A stretch of 24,780 nt of DNA from Pseudomonadota bacterium (GTDB lineage: Bacteria; Pseudomonadota; Gammaproteobacteria; Steroidobacterales; Steroidobacteraceae): contig JAKBBE010000037.1 in NCBI GenBank assembly GCA_021826035.1, forward strand, positions 1-24,780. Direction: 5' to 3'. The translations under genes were made by a program, and so were the position numbers. A model generated the notes under the pieces. It saw only the letters and a list, made by a program, of their open reading frames with translations. It did no database searches and was not told the origin of the DNA. Numbering within the stretch: the first letter of the stretch is position 1; each line of letters starts with the position of its first letter. Positions 1 to 7,944 of the stretch are shown piece after piece.

Positions 1-125
1 GCGGCCGCTGCCATCGCCTCGTCAACGGTGGCCACCGCCGCGGAATCGGCTGCAAACAGCGGTGCGACATCGATCAGCGGAATGTGTTGCGCCCCGGCAG
101 GTTCGTTGCGCGCAGCTGTGCTCAT
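1..125 (-). CDS. 2OG-Fe(II) oxygenase, isopenicillin N synthase-like (N-terminal fragment, runs off window)
   Basis: Reading leftward from an ATG at 123-125 gives 41 codons before the window edge, with no stop. After a short polar leader the translation has IPLIDVAPLF at residues 15-24, then an alanine-rich stretch with VDEAMAAA. This matches the opening of the DIOX_N domain of isopenicillin-N-synthase-type non-haem iron oxygenases, which typically begin with IPLID(I/L)xPLF and a helix that ends in a conserved GF. The HxD...H iron ligands and the 2-oxoglutarate-binding Arg lie outside the window. No strong ribosome-binding site is visible. The gene lies downstream of the acyl-CoA ligase on the same strand, about 200 nt away, so co-transcription is possible but unproven. 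The family call rests on the short N-terminal motif only. Confidence 0.6.
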   Translation of the reverse strand, partial: MSTAARNEPAGAQHIPLIDVAPLFAADSAAVATVDEAMAAA

Positions 126-323
126 GCGTTCGCACTCGAATTGCCCCGCCGCTGCCAAAGAACGCGACGCCTCGGCACTGACATGAGGAACTCCCTGGGT
201 CGCTCGAGCCGAGCGTAGTGCAAACTCGAGCCGCCGATGAACCGGCCAACTTCCATGTTCCCGAGTTCCTCCGCCGGTGCCGCGGATCGACTGACGGGAA
301 CGGGTTGCGGCTCGGTACGCACG

Positions 324-2027
324 TTAGCGCTCGCGCTCGCCGGAAATCTCGATGAAGTCCTCTTCCCAGTACTCGCCCACGCGGCGCGTGCCGCCACACT
401 GGCGCGTCACCTCCAGCTCGCGCAGCTCCACCCGGCGGATCTTGCCGGAAATGGTCTTTGGCAGGACCGCGAATTCGATGCGTCGAACGCGCTTGAACGG
501 CGAGACGCGGCCGCGCACGTAGCGGAGAATGGACTCGGCCGTGTCCGCATCGGGCTCGATGCCCGCGACCAGCGCGACGAACGCCTTGGGCACCGCGAGG
601 CGCAGCGCATCGGGGCTCGGCACGACCGCCGCCTCGGCCACCGCCGTGTGCTCGATCAGCACGCTCTCGAGCTCGAACGGGCTGATGCGGTAGTCGGAAG
701 ACTTGAACACATCGTCCATTCGTCCGACGTACGTGAGATAACCCTCCTCATCACGCGAAGCCACATCGCCGGTGTGGTAAAACCCGCCCTCCATGGCCTG
801 GGCGTTGCGCTGCGGATCATCCAAGTAGCCCTGCATCAGGCCGAGGGGCCGGCGCGACAGATCGATGCAGATCTCCCCTTCTTCGCCGATGTTGCCGTGC
901 ACGTCACGCAGCACGATCGGATAGCCGGGCAGCGGCCGGCCCATCGAGCCGGCCTTCAGCGGCTGTCCCGGCGAATTACCGATCTGGGCCGTGGTCTCGG
1001 TCTGACCGTAGCCGTCACGGATAGTCAGATTCCAGGCCGCGCGCACCTCGGCAATGACTTCGGGGTTGAGCGGCTCCCCGGCGCTCACCGCCTCGCGCAG
1101 ACGGACCGGCCAGTCCGCGAGGTCCTGCTGGATCAACATACGCCACACCGTCGGTGGAGCACAGAACGTGCTCACCTGGCAGCGCACCAACTGATCGAGG
1201 AGTGCACAGGCGTCGAACCGATCGTACTGGTAGGCGAGCACGCAGGCCTCGGCGTTCCAAGGTGCGAAGAAGCACGACCAGGCATGCTTGGCCCAGCCCG
1301 GGGAGCTCAGGTTCAGGTGTACATCGCCAGGTTTGAGTCCAAGCCAGTACATGGTCGAGAGGTGGCCGACCGGATAACTCGACTGCGTGTGCGCAACCAG
1401 CTTCGGACGTGCTGTCGTTCCAGAAGTGAAATAGAGGAGCAGGAGATCGTCGGGGCGCGTGCGCTCAGCAGGCGTGAACTCGACATCGCACTGCGCCGCC
1501 GCAGCGTAGTCGACCCACCCCGCGACGCCCCCGCCAACCGCGATCCGCACGGGCACATCGCCCGCCACCTGGAATCGCGGCGCGAGGCGCGCACCGGTTG
1601 CGATCGCCTTGACGCGCCCGCGCGCCACCCGGTCGGCGAGATCTTCGCTCGAGAGCAGCGTGGTCGCCGGTATGATCACCGCGCCGATCTTGATCGCCGC
1701 GAGCATCAACTCCCAAAGCGGCGCGATGTTCCCGAGCATGAGCAGCAGCCGATCGCCATGCCCAATGCCCTGCGCGACCAGCAGATTCGCAGCCTGATTC
1801 GAGCGGCGCGACAGTTCCGCGAAGGACAGTTCCTGGTCCTCGCCGCCCTCCACCACCACCCGCAGCGCCGGCTTGGCGTTCTGCCGCGCGATGACATCGA
1901 AGTAATCACGCGCCCAGTTGAATTCCCCGAATTGCGGCCAGGCAAACTCGCGCCAAGCGGCTTGCAGATCGTCCCGCTGGCGCAACAGCCGGTCGCGCAC
2001 CTCGATGAATTGTCGCGTCGCATTCAT
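324..2027 (-). CDS. AMP-forming acyl-CoA ligase (acetyl-CoA synthetase / medium-chain acyl-CoA synthetase-like)
   Basis: This 567-residue ANL-superfamily adenylating enzyme activates a carboxylic acid with ATP and CoA, presumably in the cytoplasm. The motifs run in order: the phosphate-binding A3 loop TSGTTARPK at 201-209, the A5 motif DGYGQTETT at 338-346, the A7 motif YHTGD at 417-421, the A8 hinge GRMDDVFKSSDYRISPFELE at 435-454, and the A10 motif LPKTISGKI at 522-530 with catalytic Lys529. The A3 loop has Ala where many relatives have Gly. The segment SYPVGHLSTMYWLGL after it resembles an uncharacterised acyl-CoA synthetase subfamily in which, as I recall, this Ala is normal. Full length for the family. 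The start at 2027 is preceded by G-rich sequence (GGGGGGC, 6-12 nt upstream). The substrate cannot be read from sequence: short or medium-chain or aromatic acids are all possible. A 16-bp palindrome lies about 60 nt upstream. Confidence 0.88.
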   Translation of the reverse strand: MNATRQFIEVRDRLLRQRDDLQAAWREFAWPQFGEFNWARDYFDVIARQNAKPALRVVVEGGEDQELSFAELSRRSNQAANLLVAQGIGHGDRLLLMLGNIAPLWELMLAAIKIGAVIIPATTLLSSEDLADRVARGRVKAIATGARLAPRFQVAGDVPVRIAVGGGVAGWVDYAAAAQCDVEFTPAERTRPDDLLLLYFTSGTTARPKLVAHTQSSYPVGHLSTMYWLGLKPGDVHLNLSSPGWAKHAWSCFFAPWNAEACVLAYQYDRFDACALLDQLVRCQVSTFCAPPTVWRMLIQQDLADWPVRLREAVSAGEPLNPEVIAEVRAAWNLTIRDGYGQTETTAQIGNSPGQPLKAGSMGRPLPGYPIVLRDVHGNIGEEGEICIDLSRRPLGLMQGYLDDPQRNAQAMEGGFYHTGDVASRDEEGYLTYVGRMDDVFKSSDYRISPFELESVLIEHTAVAEAAVVPSPDALRLAVPKAFVALVAGIEPDADTAESILRYVRGRVSPFKRVRRIEFAVLPKTISGKIRRVELRELEVTRQCGGTRRVGEYWEEDFIEISGERER

Positions 2028-2465
2028 GGCGATGCCCCCCGAAACTCACCCTCCCCCGGGAACGGACCGGGGCCCCGACATTGGATGATGCCACGGCATC
2101 ACCCAGGCGCGGCAGTACGTCGAATTAATTGACCGGCCGGCTGCCTTTTTTTGCGCGGGGCCGGCCGGACGCGCCAGCGCGCCACGTCCCGACATCGGCC
2201 CGTTGGCGCGCGTCCCCTGCTTTCCTGGCGCCGCCTCCCCGAGCGTTGGTTGCGTGCTGCGGAGGGCATCAGGCGCCTGCCGGACTTCAATACAAGCCGG
2301 AGACGCAGCGCGCGCGCCAGGGCACGCGGGGGAGCCGGCTGCGCAGATTGTTGAGTTCGCCCGTGCTCTGCAGGGCCAGCTCGAGCGCTGCCCGAGTGAC
2401 CAGGTGTGTTATTTCCGCCAAGCCACCGCGGTGCGGCGCGCGCGCTGATCGGCGCGCAGCGTCGC
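2028..2465. other. 438-nt non-coding gap between acyl-CoA ligase and OPT transporter
   Basis: I see no convincing gene here. Short open frames exist on both strands but have no recognisable motif and look like G+C-driven shadows. The gap holds the palindrome at 2086-2101 and a hairpin at 2133-2168 (9-bp arms CCGGCCGGC/GCCGGCCGG) whose 18-nt loop carries seven consecutive T. Because the T run lies inside the loop, the hairpin is not a standard intrinsic terminator. The stretch must contain the 3' end of the OPT transcript and probably the promoter of the acyl-CoA ligase, since both genes are on the minus strand. Confidence 0.5.
2086..2101. promoter_or_regulatory. 16-bp perfect palindrome, candidate operator for the acyl-CoA ligase
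   Basis: TGATGCC-AC-GGCATCA is a 7-2-7 perfect inverted repeat ending about 60 nt upstream of the acyl-CoA ligase start. Its size and position suit a dimeric repressor such as TetR or GntR types, which often control acyl-CoA genes. No regulator gene lies next to it, and no promoter elements could be fixed with confidence. It is a structural observation, and the function is inferred. Confidence 0.35.
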
Positions 2466-4460
2466 TCATACTCTCACCAGCCCCTCGACCCAGCGGTACA
2501 GCGCGAACACCACCGCGGCGAAGGCGACGCCTCCGAGCCACATTGAGGCTGTGGCGAAATCCGCGCCGACCAGCGCGATGGGCGCGTGCCGGCCGGAGAA
2601 CACGACGACGAACGAGTACACCACTCCGAGCAGGCTCTCCCCGACGATCAGGCCCGAGGCAAGCAGCACGCCAAGCTGCTTGACGGCCTCGGCGCGCGGC
2701 CGCTGCTCGGCACGCCGGTTGAACCACCACCCGACCAGCGCCCCGACGACAATCATCAGGGTGCTCGAGGTCGGCAGGTAGATCCCCAGGCCCACCGCGA
2801 GCGGCGGCAGACTCACCCGCCGCGTGACCCGCGAGAGCAGCGCGTCGAGGACGATGACCAGCGCCCCGATCATCGCCCCGACCAGGATCGCGCTCCAGTC
2901 GATGTTGTGTTGAATCACGCCCTGCGCGAGCGCGGCGATCAGTCCGGCCTGCGGCGCAGGCAGCGCGTGAGCCGGATTGACCCCGGGGGCACCCAGAAAT
3001 CCGAACGCACGGTTGACCAGGTCAAGCACCGGCGGGATCACGAGAGCGCCGGCGATCACGCCCACCACCAGCGCCCACTGCTGCTTGGCCGGCGTGGCGT
3101 CGACCAGCTGGCCGGTCTTCAGATCCTGCAGGTTGTTGTTGGCGATGGAGGCCACCGCGAACACCACCGAGGTAATGAACAGCGCGAAGGCGACCAGTGC
3201 GGCGCGCGCCCCGGGCAGTACCCCGGCGCTTACCCCGAGCACCAGCAGCAGCGCGCACACCACCACCACGAGGATACCAATGCCCGAGAGCGGGCTGTTG
3301 GAGGAGCCGATGAGTCCCGCCATGTAGCCGCACACGGTGGAGACCAGAAAGCCCATCAGCGCGACGAACACGACGCCCGCGAGCGCCAGCAGCAGCGCCT
3401 CGGAACCCAGCCCGCTGATGCGGCTGAAGTGCCACAGGAGTCCGGCAACCGGCACCAGGCAGATGAGGCTGATCAGCCCCACGGTCCGCATCGGGATGTC
3501 GTGCTCGGTGCGCGCCAGCGTGTGACCCTGGCCGCTCTGGCGCACCCGCGAGGAGGCCATGGCGGCGGCGAGCCCCTTGATCACCGGCCGCACCAGCGTG
3601 CCGAGGGTCCACACGGCCGCGACTCCGATGGTGCCGGCTCCGAGGAAGCGCACGTAATGGGCCCAGGCGTTCTGGGCAACGGTGGCCGCCGGTCCGGCGG
3701 CCGGGTGCAGCATCAGGAAGTGCGGCACCGCCCAGCCCCAGCCAATGAATGTCCCGACCAGCATTGCCCAGCCGACGGCCGGGCCCACCAGCTGCCCGAT
3801 GCCGAACAGCGCGAACGACAGGCTGAAATCGAATCCGCTCGCCGCGCCCGCCTTGCCCCAGCGGAAGTAGCGCACCACGTCGCTGGTGAAAATCTGCGTC
3901 TGCACCACGATGTAGAAGGCGGCCGAGACCAGGGAGCCGACCACCACCGCCTTCAGCCCCGCCCCGCCGGTCTCGACCGCCTCCAGGTCGGCGTCGTGCG
4001 CCTCGCCGGCGCCCACCTTGAGCACCTCGGCGCAGGCGACGCCCTCCGGATACGGCAGGTCCGAATCGGTCACCAGCGCCCGGCGCAGCGGGATGGTATA
4101 CATCACCCCGAGGATGCCCCCGGCGGCGCAGATGAAAAAAGACATCCAGAACGGAAAGCCGGTCCACCAGCCGACGATCACCAGGCCCGGCAGCACGAAA
4201 ATAATGCTCGAGAGGGTGCCGGCGGCCGAGGCGACGGTCTGCACGATGTTGTTCTCCTGCAGCGTCGCGCCGCCGAGCGCGCGCAGGATGCCCATGGAGA
4301 TCACCGCCGCCGGGATGGAGGTGGAGAAGGTGAGCCCCGCCTTCAGGCCGAAGTAAACGTTGGCCGCAGTGAACACCAGGGTGATGAGCACCCCGATGAG
4401 CATGCCGCGAAAGGTAAATTCGTTGAGCGCTGCGGGGTCGCCCGGTGCGGTCGTATTCAT
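2466..4460 (-). CDS. OPT-family oligopeptide transporter
   Basis: This 664-residue polytopic inner-membrane protein has about 14-16 hydrophobic segments. It belongs to the OPT family of proton-coupled transporters for small peptides or metal chelates. Recognisable blocks include the N-terminal EFTFRGMLIGVLITLVFTAANVYFGLKAGLTFS (about 14-46), the GSSNSPLSGIGI block at 385-396, and NNNLQDLKTGQLVDATPAKQQ at 441-461, the most conserved stretch in bacterial OPT proteins of the TIGR00733 type. The length is normal for the family. The start at 4460 is preceded by GGAAAG about 11 nt upstream. It stands alone on the minus strand and diverges from pstS across a 439-nt gap. The substrate is unknown. Bacterial members are usually annotated as oligopeptide transporters by family only. 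Confidence 0.92.
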   Translation of the reverse strand: MNTTAPGDPAALNEFTFRGMLIGVLITLVFTAANVYFGLKAGLTFSTSIPAAVISMGILRALGGATLQENNIVQTVASAAGTLSSIIFVLPGLVIVGWWTGFPFWMSFFICAAGGILGVMYTIPLRRALVTDSDLPYPEGVACAEVLKVGAGEAHDADLEAVETGGAGLKAVVVGSLVSAAFYIVVQTQIFTSDVVRYFRWGKAGAASGFDFSLSFALFGIGQLVGPAVGWAMLVGTFIGWGWAVPHFLMLHPAAGPAATVAQNAWAHYVRFLGAGTIGVAAVWTLGTLVRPVIKGLAAAMASSRVRQSGQGHTLARTEHDIPMRTVGLISLICLVPVAGLLWHFSRISGLGSEALLLALAGVVFVALMGFLVSTVCGYMAGLIGSSNSPLSGIGILVVVVCALLLVLGVSAGVLPGARAALVAFALFITSVVFAVASIANNNLQDLKTGQLVDATPAKQQWALVVGVIAGALVIPPVLDLVNRAFGFLGAPGVNPAHALPAPQAGLIAALAQGVIQHNIDWSAILVGAMIGALVIVLDALLSRVTRRVSLPPLAVGLGIYLPTSSTLMIVVGALVGWWFNRRAEQRPRAEAVKQLGVLLASGLIVGESLLGVVYSFVVVFSGRHAPIALVGADFATASMWLGGVAFAAVVFALYRWVEGLVRV

Positions 4461-4899
4461 TATTGAGTGCTTTCCGTCACGAACGGATGCGCCGTGGGCG
4501 CACCCCCCTATCGGGGCACCTTAACCGATCCTCACCGCAGTGTCTCCCGCCCGCCCGGCGCCGCGTGGAACGCCCATGCGGCAGGCATGCCTGATGATCC
4601 AGCCAGTTCTGCAGCCGCCCGACAGCCGGTGCGCCCGCGCCAGCCGCCGCCCGCCCCAAGCGGCCCGGATGGGTGCCTCGCGAGCCGCGGGCGCAGGGTG
4701 TATTTCCGCCCCGCGGCACTGCCGGCGAAGCGCATCGGTGTCACGGCGCCAGCAGATCTTAATATATTGTTTTTATTTAAATTATTGGCATGTTTCAGCC
4801 CGTCACAAATCCGTCACATTGTCAGCGTACAGTACCGCGCCGTAGAGCTTCTCCCCCTTTCTGCCACCCGCACTCTCCTGGTCCATAAAAGGTAATCCC
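4461..4899. other. Divergent intergenic region between OPT transporter and pstS
   Basis: The OPT-proximal half (to about 4745) is very G+C-rich and shows no recognisable gene in either direction. The pstS-proximal part changes abruptly to an A+T-rich tract at about 4757-4788, followed by the Pho box at 4800-4817. The A+T tract could act as an UP element or a bendable spacer for the pst promoter, which is an inference. No separate promoter for the OPT gene could be fixed. Confidence 0.5.
4800..4833 (+). promoter_or_regulatory. Pho box (PhoB site) and -10 element of the pst promoter
   Basis: The heptamer CCGTCAC occurs at 4800-4806 and again at 4811-4817, separated by AAAT. This 11-bp period and 18-bp total match the PhoB consensus CTGTCAT-4N-CTGTCAC except mainly for C at the second base of each half. 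The candidate -10 hexamer TACAGT at 4828-4833 starts 11 bp after the box, as in PhoB-activated promoters where the box replaces the -35. It sits 67-100 nt upstream of the pstS start. This predicts induction of the operon under phosphate starvation. Confidence 0.75.
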
Positions 4900-5979
4900 A
4901 TGAGCATGAAATCTGGTCTCGCCCGCCGCCGGGGATCCCTGATCCTCGCGGCCACTCTGGCGATCTGCACGACGGTCGGCGCGCACGCTGCGAGCGCGCA
5001 GCAGCGGCTGCTCGAGACGGGCTCATCGCTGCTGTACCCGCTGTTCAACCTGTGGGTCCCGGTGTACACCAAGAGCCACCCGGGCGTGCAGATCACGACC
5101 GAGTCCACCGGTAGCGGCACGGGCATCTCGGAGGCGATCTCGGGGATTGCCCAGATCGGCGCCTCGGACGCCTACATGAGCAACCCGCTGGTGCGTATGC
5201 ACCCGACCATGCTCAACATCCCGCTCGCGATCTCCTCGCAGATGATCAACTACAACGTGCCCGGCCTGAACGGCATGCACCTGAAGCTGAGCGGTCCGGT
5301 GCTCGCGGCCATGTACTCCGGACGCGTGCTCTTCTGGGACGACCCGATGATCGCGCGGCTGAACCCCGGCGTACGCCTGCCGCACAAGCAGATCGTGCTG
5401 GTGCACCGCACCGACGGCAGCGGCGACACCTTCATCTTCACCCAGTACCTGTCCTTCAGCACCCCGGCCTGGAACAACTCGGTGAGCTACGGCACCACGG
5501 TCAGCTGGCCGGCCGTCGAGGGCGGCATCGGCGCGGAGGGCAACCCGGGCATGGTCAACGCCTGCAAGGGCACCCCGTACTCGGTCGCCTACATCGGCAT
5601 CAGCTACAAGCAGGCCACCGAGCACGCCGGTCTCGGCGAGGCGGCCATCGAGAACCGCGCCGGCAAGTTCGTGCTGCCGAACCCGGGTACCGTGCAGGCC
5701 GCGGTGAACGCCACCTCGGCGCACACCCCGCGCGATGAGCGGATCAGCCTGATCTTCGCTCCCGGCGCGAACTCGTACCCGATCATCAACTACGAGTACG
5801 CCATCGTGAACGCCCGCCAGCCGAATGCCGCTACGGGCGCCGCGCTGCGTGAGTTCTTCAACTGGGCGCTGAGCCCCGCCGAGGGCAACTCCGAGCGGTT
5901 CATGAAGGAGGTCGGCTTCGTGGCCCTGCCCCACTCGATCGTGGCGCTGAGCAAGACGCAGGTCGCCCGGATTCAGTAA
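4900..5979 (+). CDS. pstS: Phosphate ABC transporter periplasmic binding protein PstS
   Basis: This 359-residue protein has a Sec signal peptide: a basic n-region (KSGLARRR), a hydrophobic core at about 12-27, and an AxA site near ASA-QQ (31-35). It captures inorganic phosphate in the periplasm and delivers it to PstCA. Ligand-loop motifs typical of PstS are visible: ETGSSLLYPLF at 39-49, TESTGSGTGI at 68-77, IGASD at 86-90, and HRTDGSGDTF at 169-178, which includes the Arg-Thr-Asp-Gly-Ser-Gly phosphate-contact loop. The start at 4900 has AAAAGG seven nt upstream; a second ATG two codons later is possible. It follows a Pho box, is first in pstSCA, and is separated from pstC by a strong hairpin. 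Confidence 0.95.
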   Translation: MSMKSGLARRRGSLILAATLAICTTVGAHAASAQQRLLETGSSLLYPLFNLWVPVYTKSHPGVQITTESTGSGTGISEAISGIAQIGASDAYMSNPLVRMHPTMLNIPLAISSQMINYNVPGLNGMHLKLSGPVLAAMYSGRVLFWDDPMIARLNPGVRLPHKQIVLVHRTDGSGDTFIFTQYLSFSTPAWNNSVSYGTTVSWPAVEGGIGAEGNPGMVNACKGTPYSVAYIGISYKQATEHAGLGEAAIENRAGKFVLPNPGTVQAAVNATSAHTPRDERISLIFAPGANSYPIINYEYAIVNARQPNAATGAALREFFNWALSPAEGNSERFMKEVGFVALPHSIVALSKTQVARIQ

Positions 5980-5993
5980 GAAGAATCCCCCCC

Positions 5994-6037
5994 GAAGCCG
6001 GCACCGCCCCTCAGGGACGAGGGGCAGTGCCGGCTTC
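5994..6037 (+). terminator. Long hairpin between pstS and pstC (attenuating terminator or processing/stability element)
   Basis: An 18-bp inverted repeat with one C-A mismatch (GAAGCCGGCAC-C-GCCCCT paired with AGGGGC-A-GTGCCGGCTTC) encloses an 8-nt loop and is followed by CTTTCT. It starts 15 nt after the pstS stop. The T tract is poor, so partial termination or protection of the pstS 3' end is more likely than a full stop. Either would give more PstS than PstC/PstA, as is usual for binding-protein transporters. Confidence 0.7.
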
Positions 6038-6082
6038 CTTTCTCGACGAACCCGTTGCATCGGGGCACCGGAGCAGCCATCC

Positions 6083-7060
6083 TTGCCCGCCATGAAGTTC
6101 AGAGCCTGGCTCGCCCTCGTCGCGGGCATCCTGCCCGCCACCCTCGCCGCCATCGTTCTGTTCCTCGCGATCTATTCCTGGCCGGCCATGCATTTCAATG
6201 GGCTCGGCTTCGTCGTGCGCGACACCTGGAACCTCGGCAACCTCTACGCCGACCCGATCATGCGCCACGGCGTGCAGATCCAGCCGGGGGCCACCTACGG
6301 CATTCTCTTCCTGATCGTCGGCACGCTGCTGTCGACCCTGATCGCCCTCGCCATCGCGCTGCCGATGGGCGTGGGCGCGGCGATCTTCCTCGCCGAGGCG
6401 GTACCGGCACGGCTGCGGCTGTGGATCTCCTTCCTGGTCGAGCTGCTGATGGCGATCCCGAGCGTGGTGTTCGGCCTCTGGGGTTACGTGGTCGTGATCC
6501 CCTTTCTCGGCCAGCACCTCTACCCGCTCATCGCGCACAGCCTCGGCAAGGCCATTCCCTTCTTCGGCGAGCCGAGCGGCAGTGGCTACGGACTGCTCAC
6601 CGCCGGCATCGTGCTGTCGCTGATGATCGTGCCGATCATCGCCGCGACGCTGCGCGATGCGCTGGTCACCCAGCCGACCTCGCTGCGCGAGGCGGCACTC
6701 GGCCTCGGTGCGACCCGCTTCGAGGCGCTCTGGAAGGTGATGTTGCCGGGCACGCGCAAGACCCTGATCGGCGCGACGTTCCTCGCGCTCGGGCGCGCGC
6801 TCGGGGAGACCATGGCGGTGCTGATGGTCAGCGGCAACGCGCTGAACTACCTGCCGCACCGCATCTACGACCCCGTCTCGACCATGGCCGCTTTCATCGT
6901 CTCGCAACTCGACAGCGCGCTGCAGGACCCGACGGGACTGGCGGTACGCTCACTCGCCGAGATCGCCTTCGTGCTGGCCATCATCTCCATCGTGGTCAAC
7001 GCGCTGGCGCGGCTGCTGCTGCTGGTGTGGAACAACAGTCAGCGCTCGGTGGTGGTCTGA
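6083..7060 (+). CDS. pstC: Phosphate ABC transporter permease PstC
   Basis: This inner-membrane permease of about 325 residues has an N-terminal membrane anchor, about six membrane segments in all, and a cytoplasmic EAA coupling loop (SLREAALGLGATRFEALWKVMLPG) that docks the ATPase PstB. The following GRALGETMAVLMVSGN segment is a strong PstC signature. Two starts compete: TTG at 6083 has GGAG nine nt upstream, while ATG at 6092 (three codons later, MKFRAW) lacks a well-spaced site. I list the TTG start, but the ATG start is almost equally plausible. It is followed four nt later by pstA. Confidence 0.93.
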   Translation: MPAMKFRAWLALVAGILPATLAAIVLFLAIYSWPAMHFNGLGFVVRDTWNLGNLYADPIMRHGVQIQPGATYGILFLIVGTLLSTLIALAIALPMGVGAAIFLAEAVPARLRLWISFLVELLMAIPSVVFGLWGYVVVIPFLGQHLYPLIAHSLGKAIPFFGEPSGSGYGLLTAGIVLSLMIVPIIAATLRDALVTQPTSLREAALGLGATRFEALWKVMLPGTRKTLIGATFLALGRALGETMAVLMVSGNALNYLPHRIYDPVSTMAAFIVSQLDSALQDPTGLAVRSLAEIAFVLAIISIVVNALARLLLLVWNNSQRSVVV

Positions 7061-7064
7061 GCCC

Positions 7065-7937
7065 ATGACGGTACTTGCTCCGGCCCACAGGACCGTGCAC
7101 CAGATCCGTCTCTCGCGCCGGCTGGCCAGCATCACCGGCTGGACCCTGACTGCCGCGTGCCTGCTGGCCCTTTCGGTGCTGATGATCTGGATCCTGACGG
7201 TGGTGTGCGTGCGCGGCCTCGGGGCGATGAAGCTCTCGCTGCTCACCACCATCACCCAGGGCAGTGGCGGCGGGTTGCTGAACGCCATCGAGGGCACGCT
7301 GGTGCTCTCGGCCGGCGCACTGCTGCTCGCGGTACCCTTCGGGGTGGCTGCCGGTATCTACAGCGCCGAGTATCGCTTCACCCGCTGGGCGACCACCATC
7401 CGCTTCTTCGCCGACGTGCTGGTGGGAGTGCCCTCGATCGTCATCGGCTACTTCGGCTACGTGGGCATGGTCGAATGGCTGGGCTGGAACTTCTCCCTCG
7501 CCGCCGGTGCCATTGCGTTGGCCATCATCAGCCTGCCGTACATTTGTCGAACCACCGAGCTGGCGCTGCGACAGGTCTCCAATGACCTGCGCGATGCGGC
7601 CTACTCCCTCGGGGCCAACGACCGGCGCGTGATCCTCGGGGTTTGCCTGCCGGCGGCGCTGCCCGGCATTCTCACCGGGATCCTGCTCGCGCTGGCCGTC
7701 TCGGTCGGCGAGACCGCGCCGCTGCTCTATACGGCGGGCTGGTCAAACTACATGTGGGATGGACATCTGACCCACTCGCCCATCGGTTACCTCACGTACG
7801 CGATCTGGACCTTCATCAACGAGCCGTTCGCATCGGCCAACGCGCTCGCCTACGCCGCGGCGCTGCTGGTGACCGGCTTCGTGCTGGTCATCAACATCAT
7901 CGCCCGCTTCGTACTCGACCAGCGCGCGCGCCGCTGA
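7065..7937 (+). CDS. pstA: Phosphate ABC transporter permease PstA
   Basis: This 290-residue inner-membrane permease partners with PstC to form the phosphate channel. It has about six hydrophobic segments, the EAA-type loop DLRDAAYSLGANDRRVILGVCLPAALPG in the last third, and the conserved SVGETAPLLYTAG stretch just after it. The start ATG lies four nt after the pstC stop, so translation is probably coupled. The expected next genes, pstB (ATPase) and phoU, are absent: only 7 nt separate the pstA stop from the stop of a convergent gene. The ATPase must therefore be encoded elsewhere. Confidence 0.94.
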   Translation: MTVLAPAHRTVHQIRLSRRLASITGWTLTAACLLALSVLMIWILTVVCVRGLGAMKLSLLTTITQGSGGGLLNAIEGTLVLSAGALLLAVPFGVAAGIYSAEYRFTRWATTIRFFADVLVGVPSIVIGYFGYVGMVEWLGWNFSLAAGAIALAIISLPYICRTTELALRQVSNDLRDAAYSLGANDRRVILGVCLPAALPGILTGILLALAVSVGETAPLLYTAGWSNYMWDGHLTHSPIGYLTYAIWTFINEPFASANALAYAAALLVTGFVLVINIIARFVLDQRARR

Positions 7938-7944
7938 ACGCGCC

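Noticed and set aside
1401..1427. Ala instead of Gly in the A3 loop (TSGTTARPK) of the acyl-CoA ligase, considered as a damaged active site
   Set aside because: All other motifs, including the A10 lysine, are intact, and the surrounding sequence resembles a subfamily in which Ala appears to be normal at this position.
237..2132. Long plus-strand open frame of 631 codons
   Set aside because: It is antisense to the acyl-CoA ligase, whose motifs are complete. The translation is Arg/His/Asp-rich with no family signature, as expected from G+C-biased codon use.
2133..2168. Hairpin with seven T residues, considered as a terminator
   Set aside because: The T run is inside the loop rather than after the stem, and no gene ends at the right distance upstream on the plus strand.
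2586..4466. Plus-strand open frame of 626 codons
   Set aside because: It is antisense to the OPT transporter and is a low-complexity, His/Arg/Gln-rich shadow with no hydrophobic or catalytic pattern.
5023..6153. Minus-strand open frame of 376 codons
   Set aside because: It is antisense to pstS. The pstS frame has a signal peptide, family motifs, a ribosome-binding site and a Pho box.
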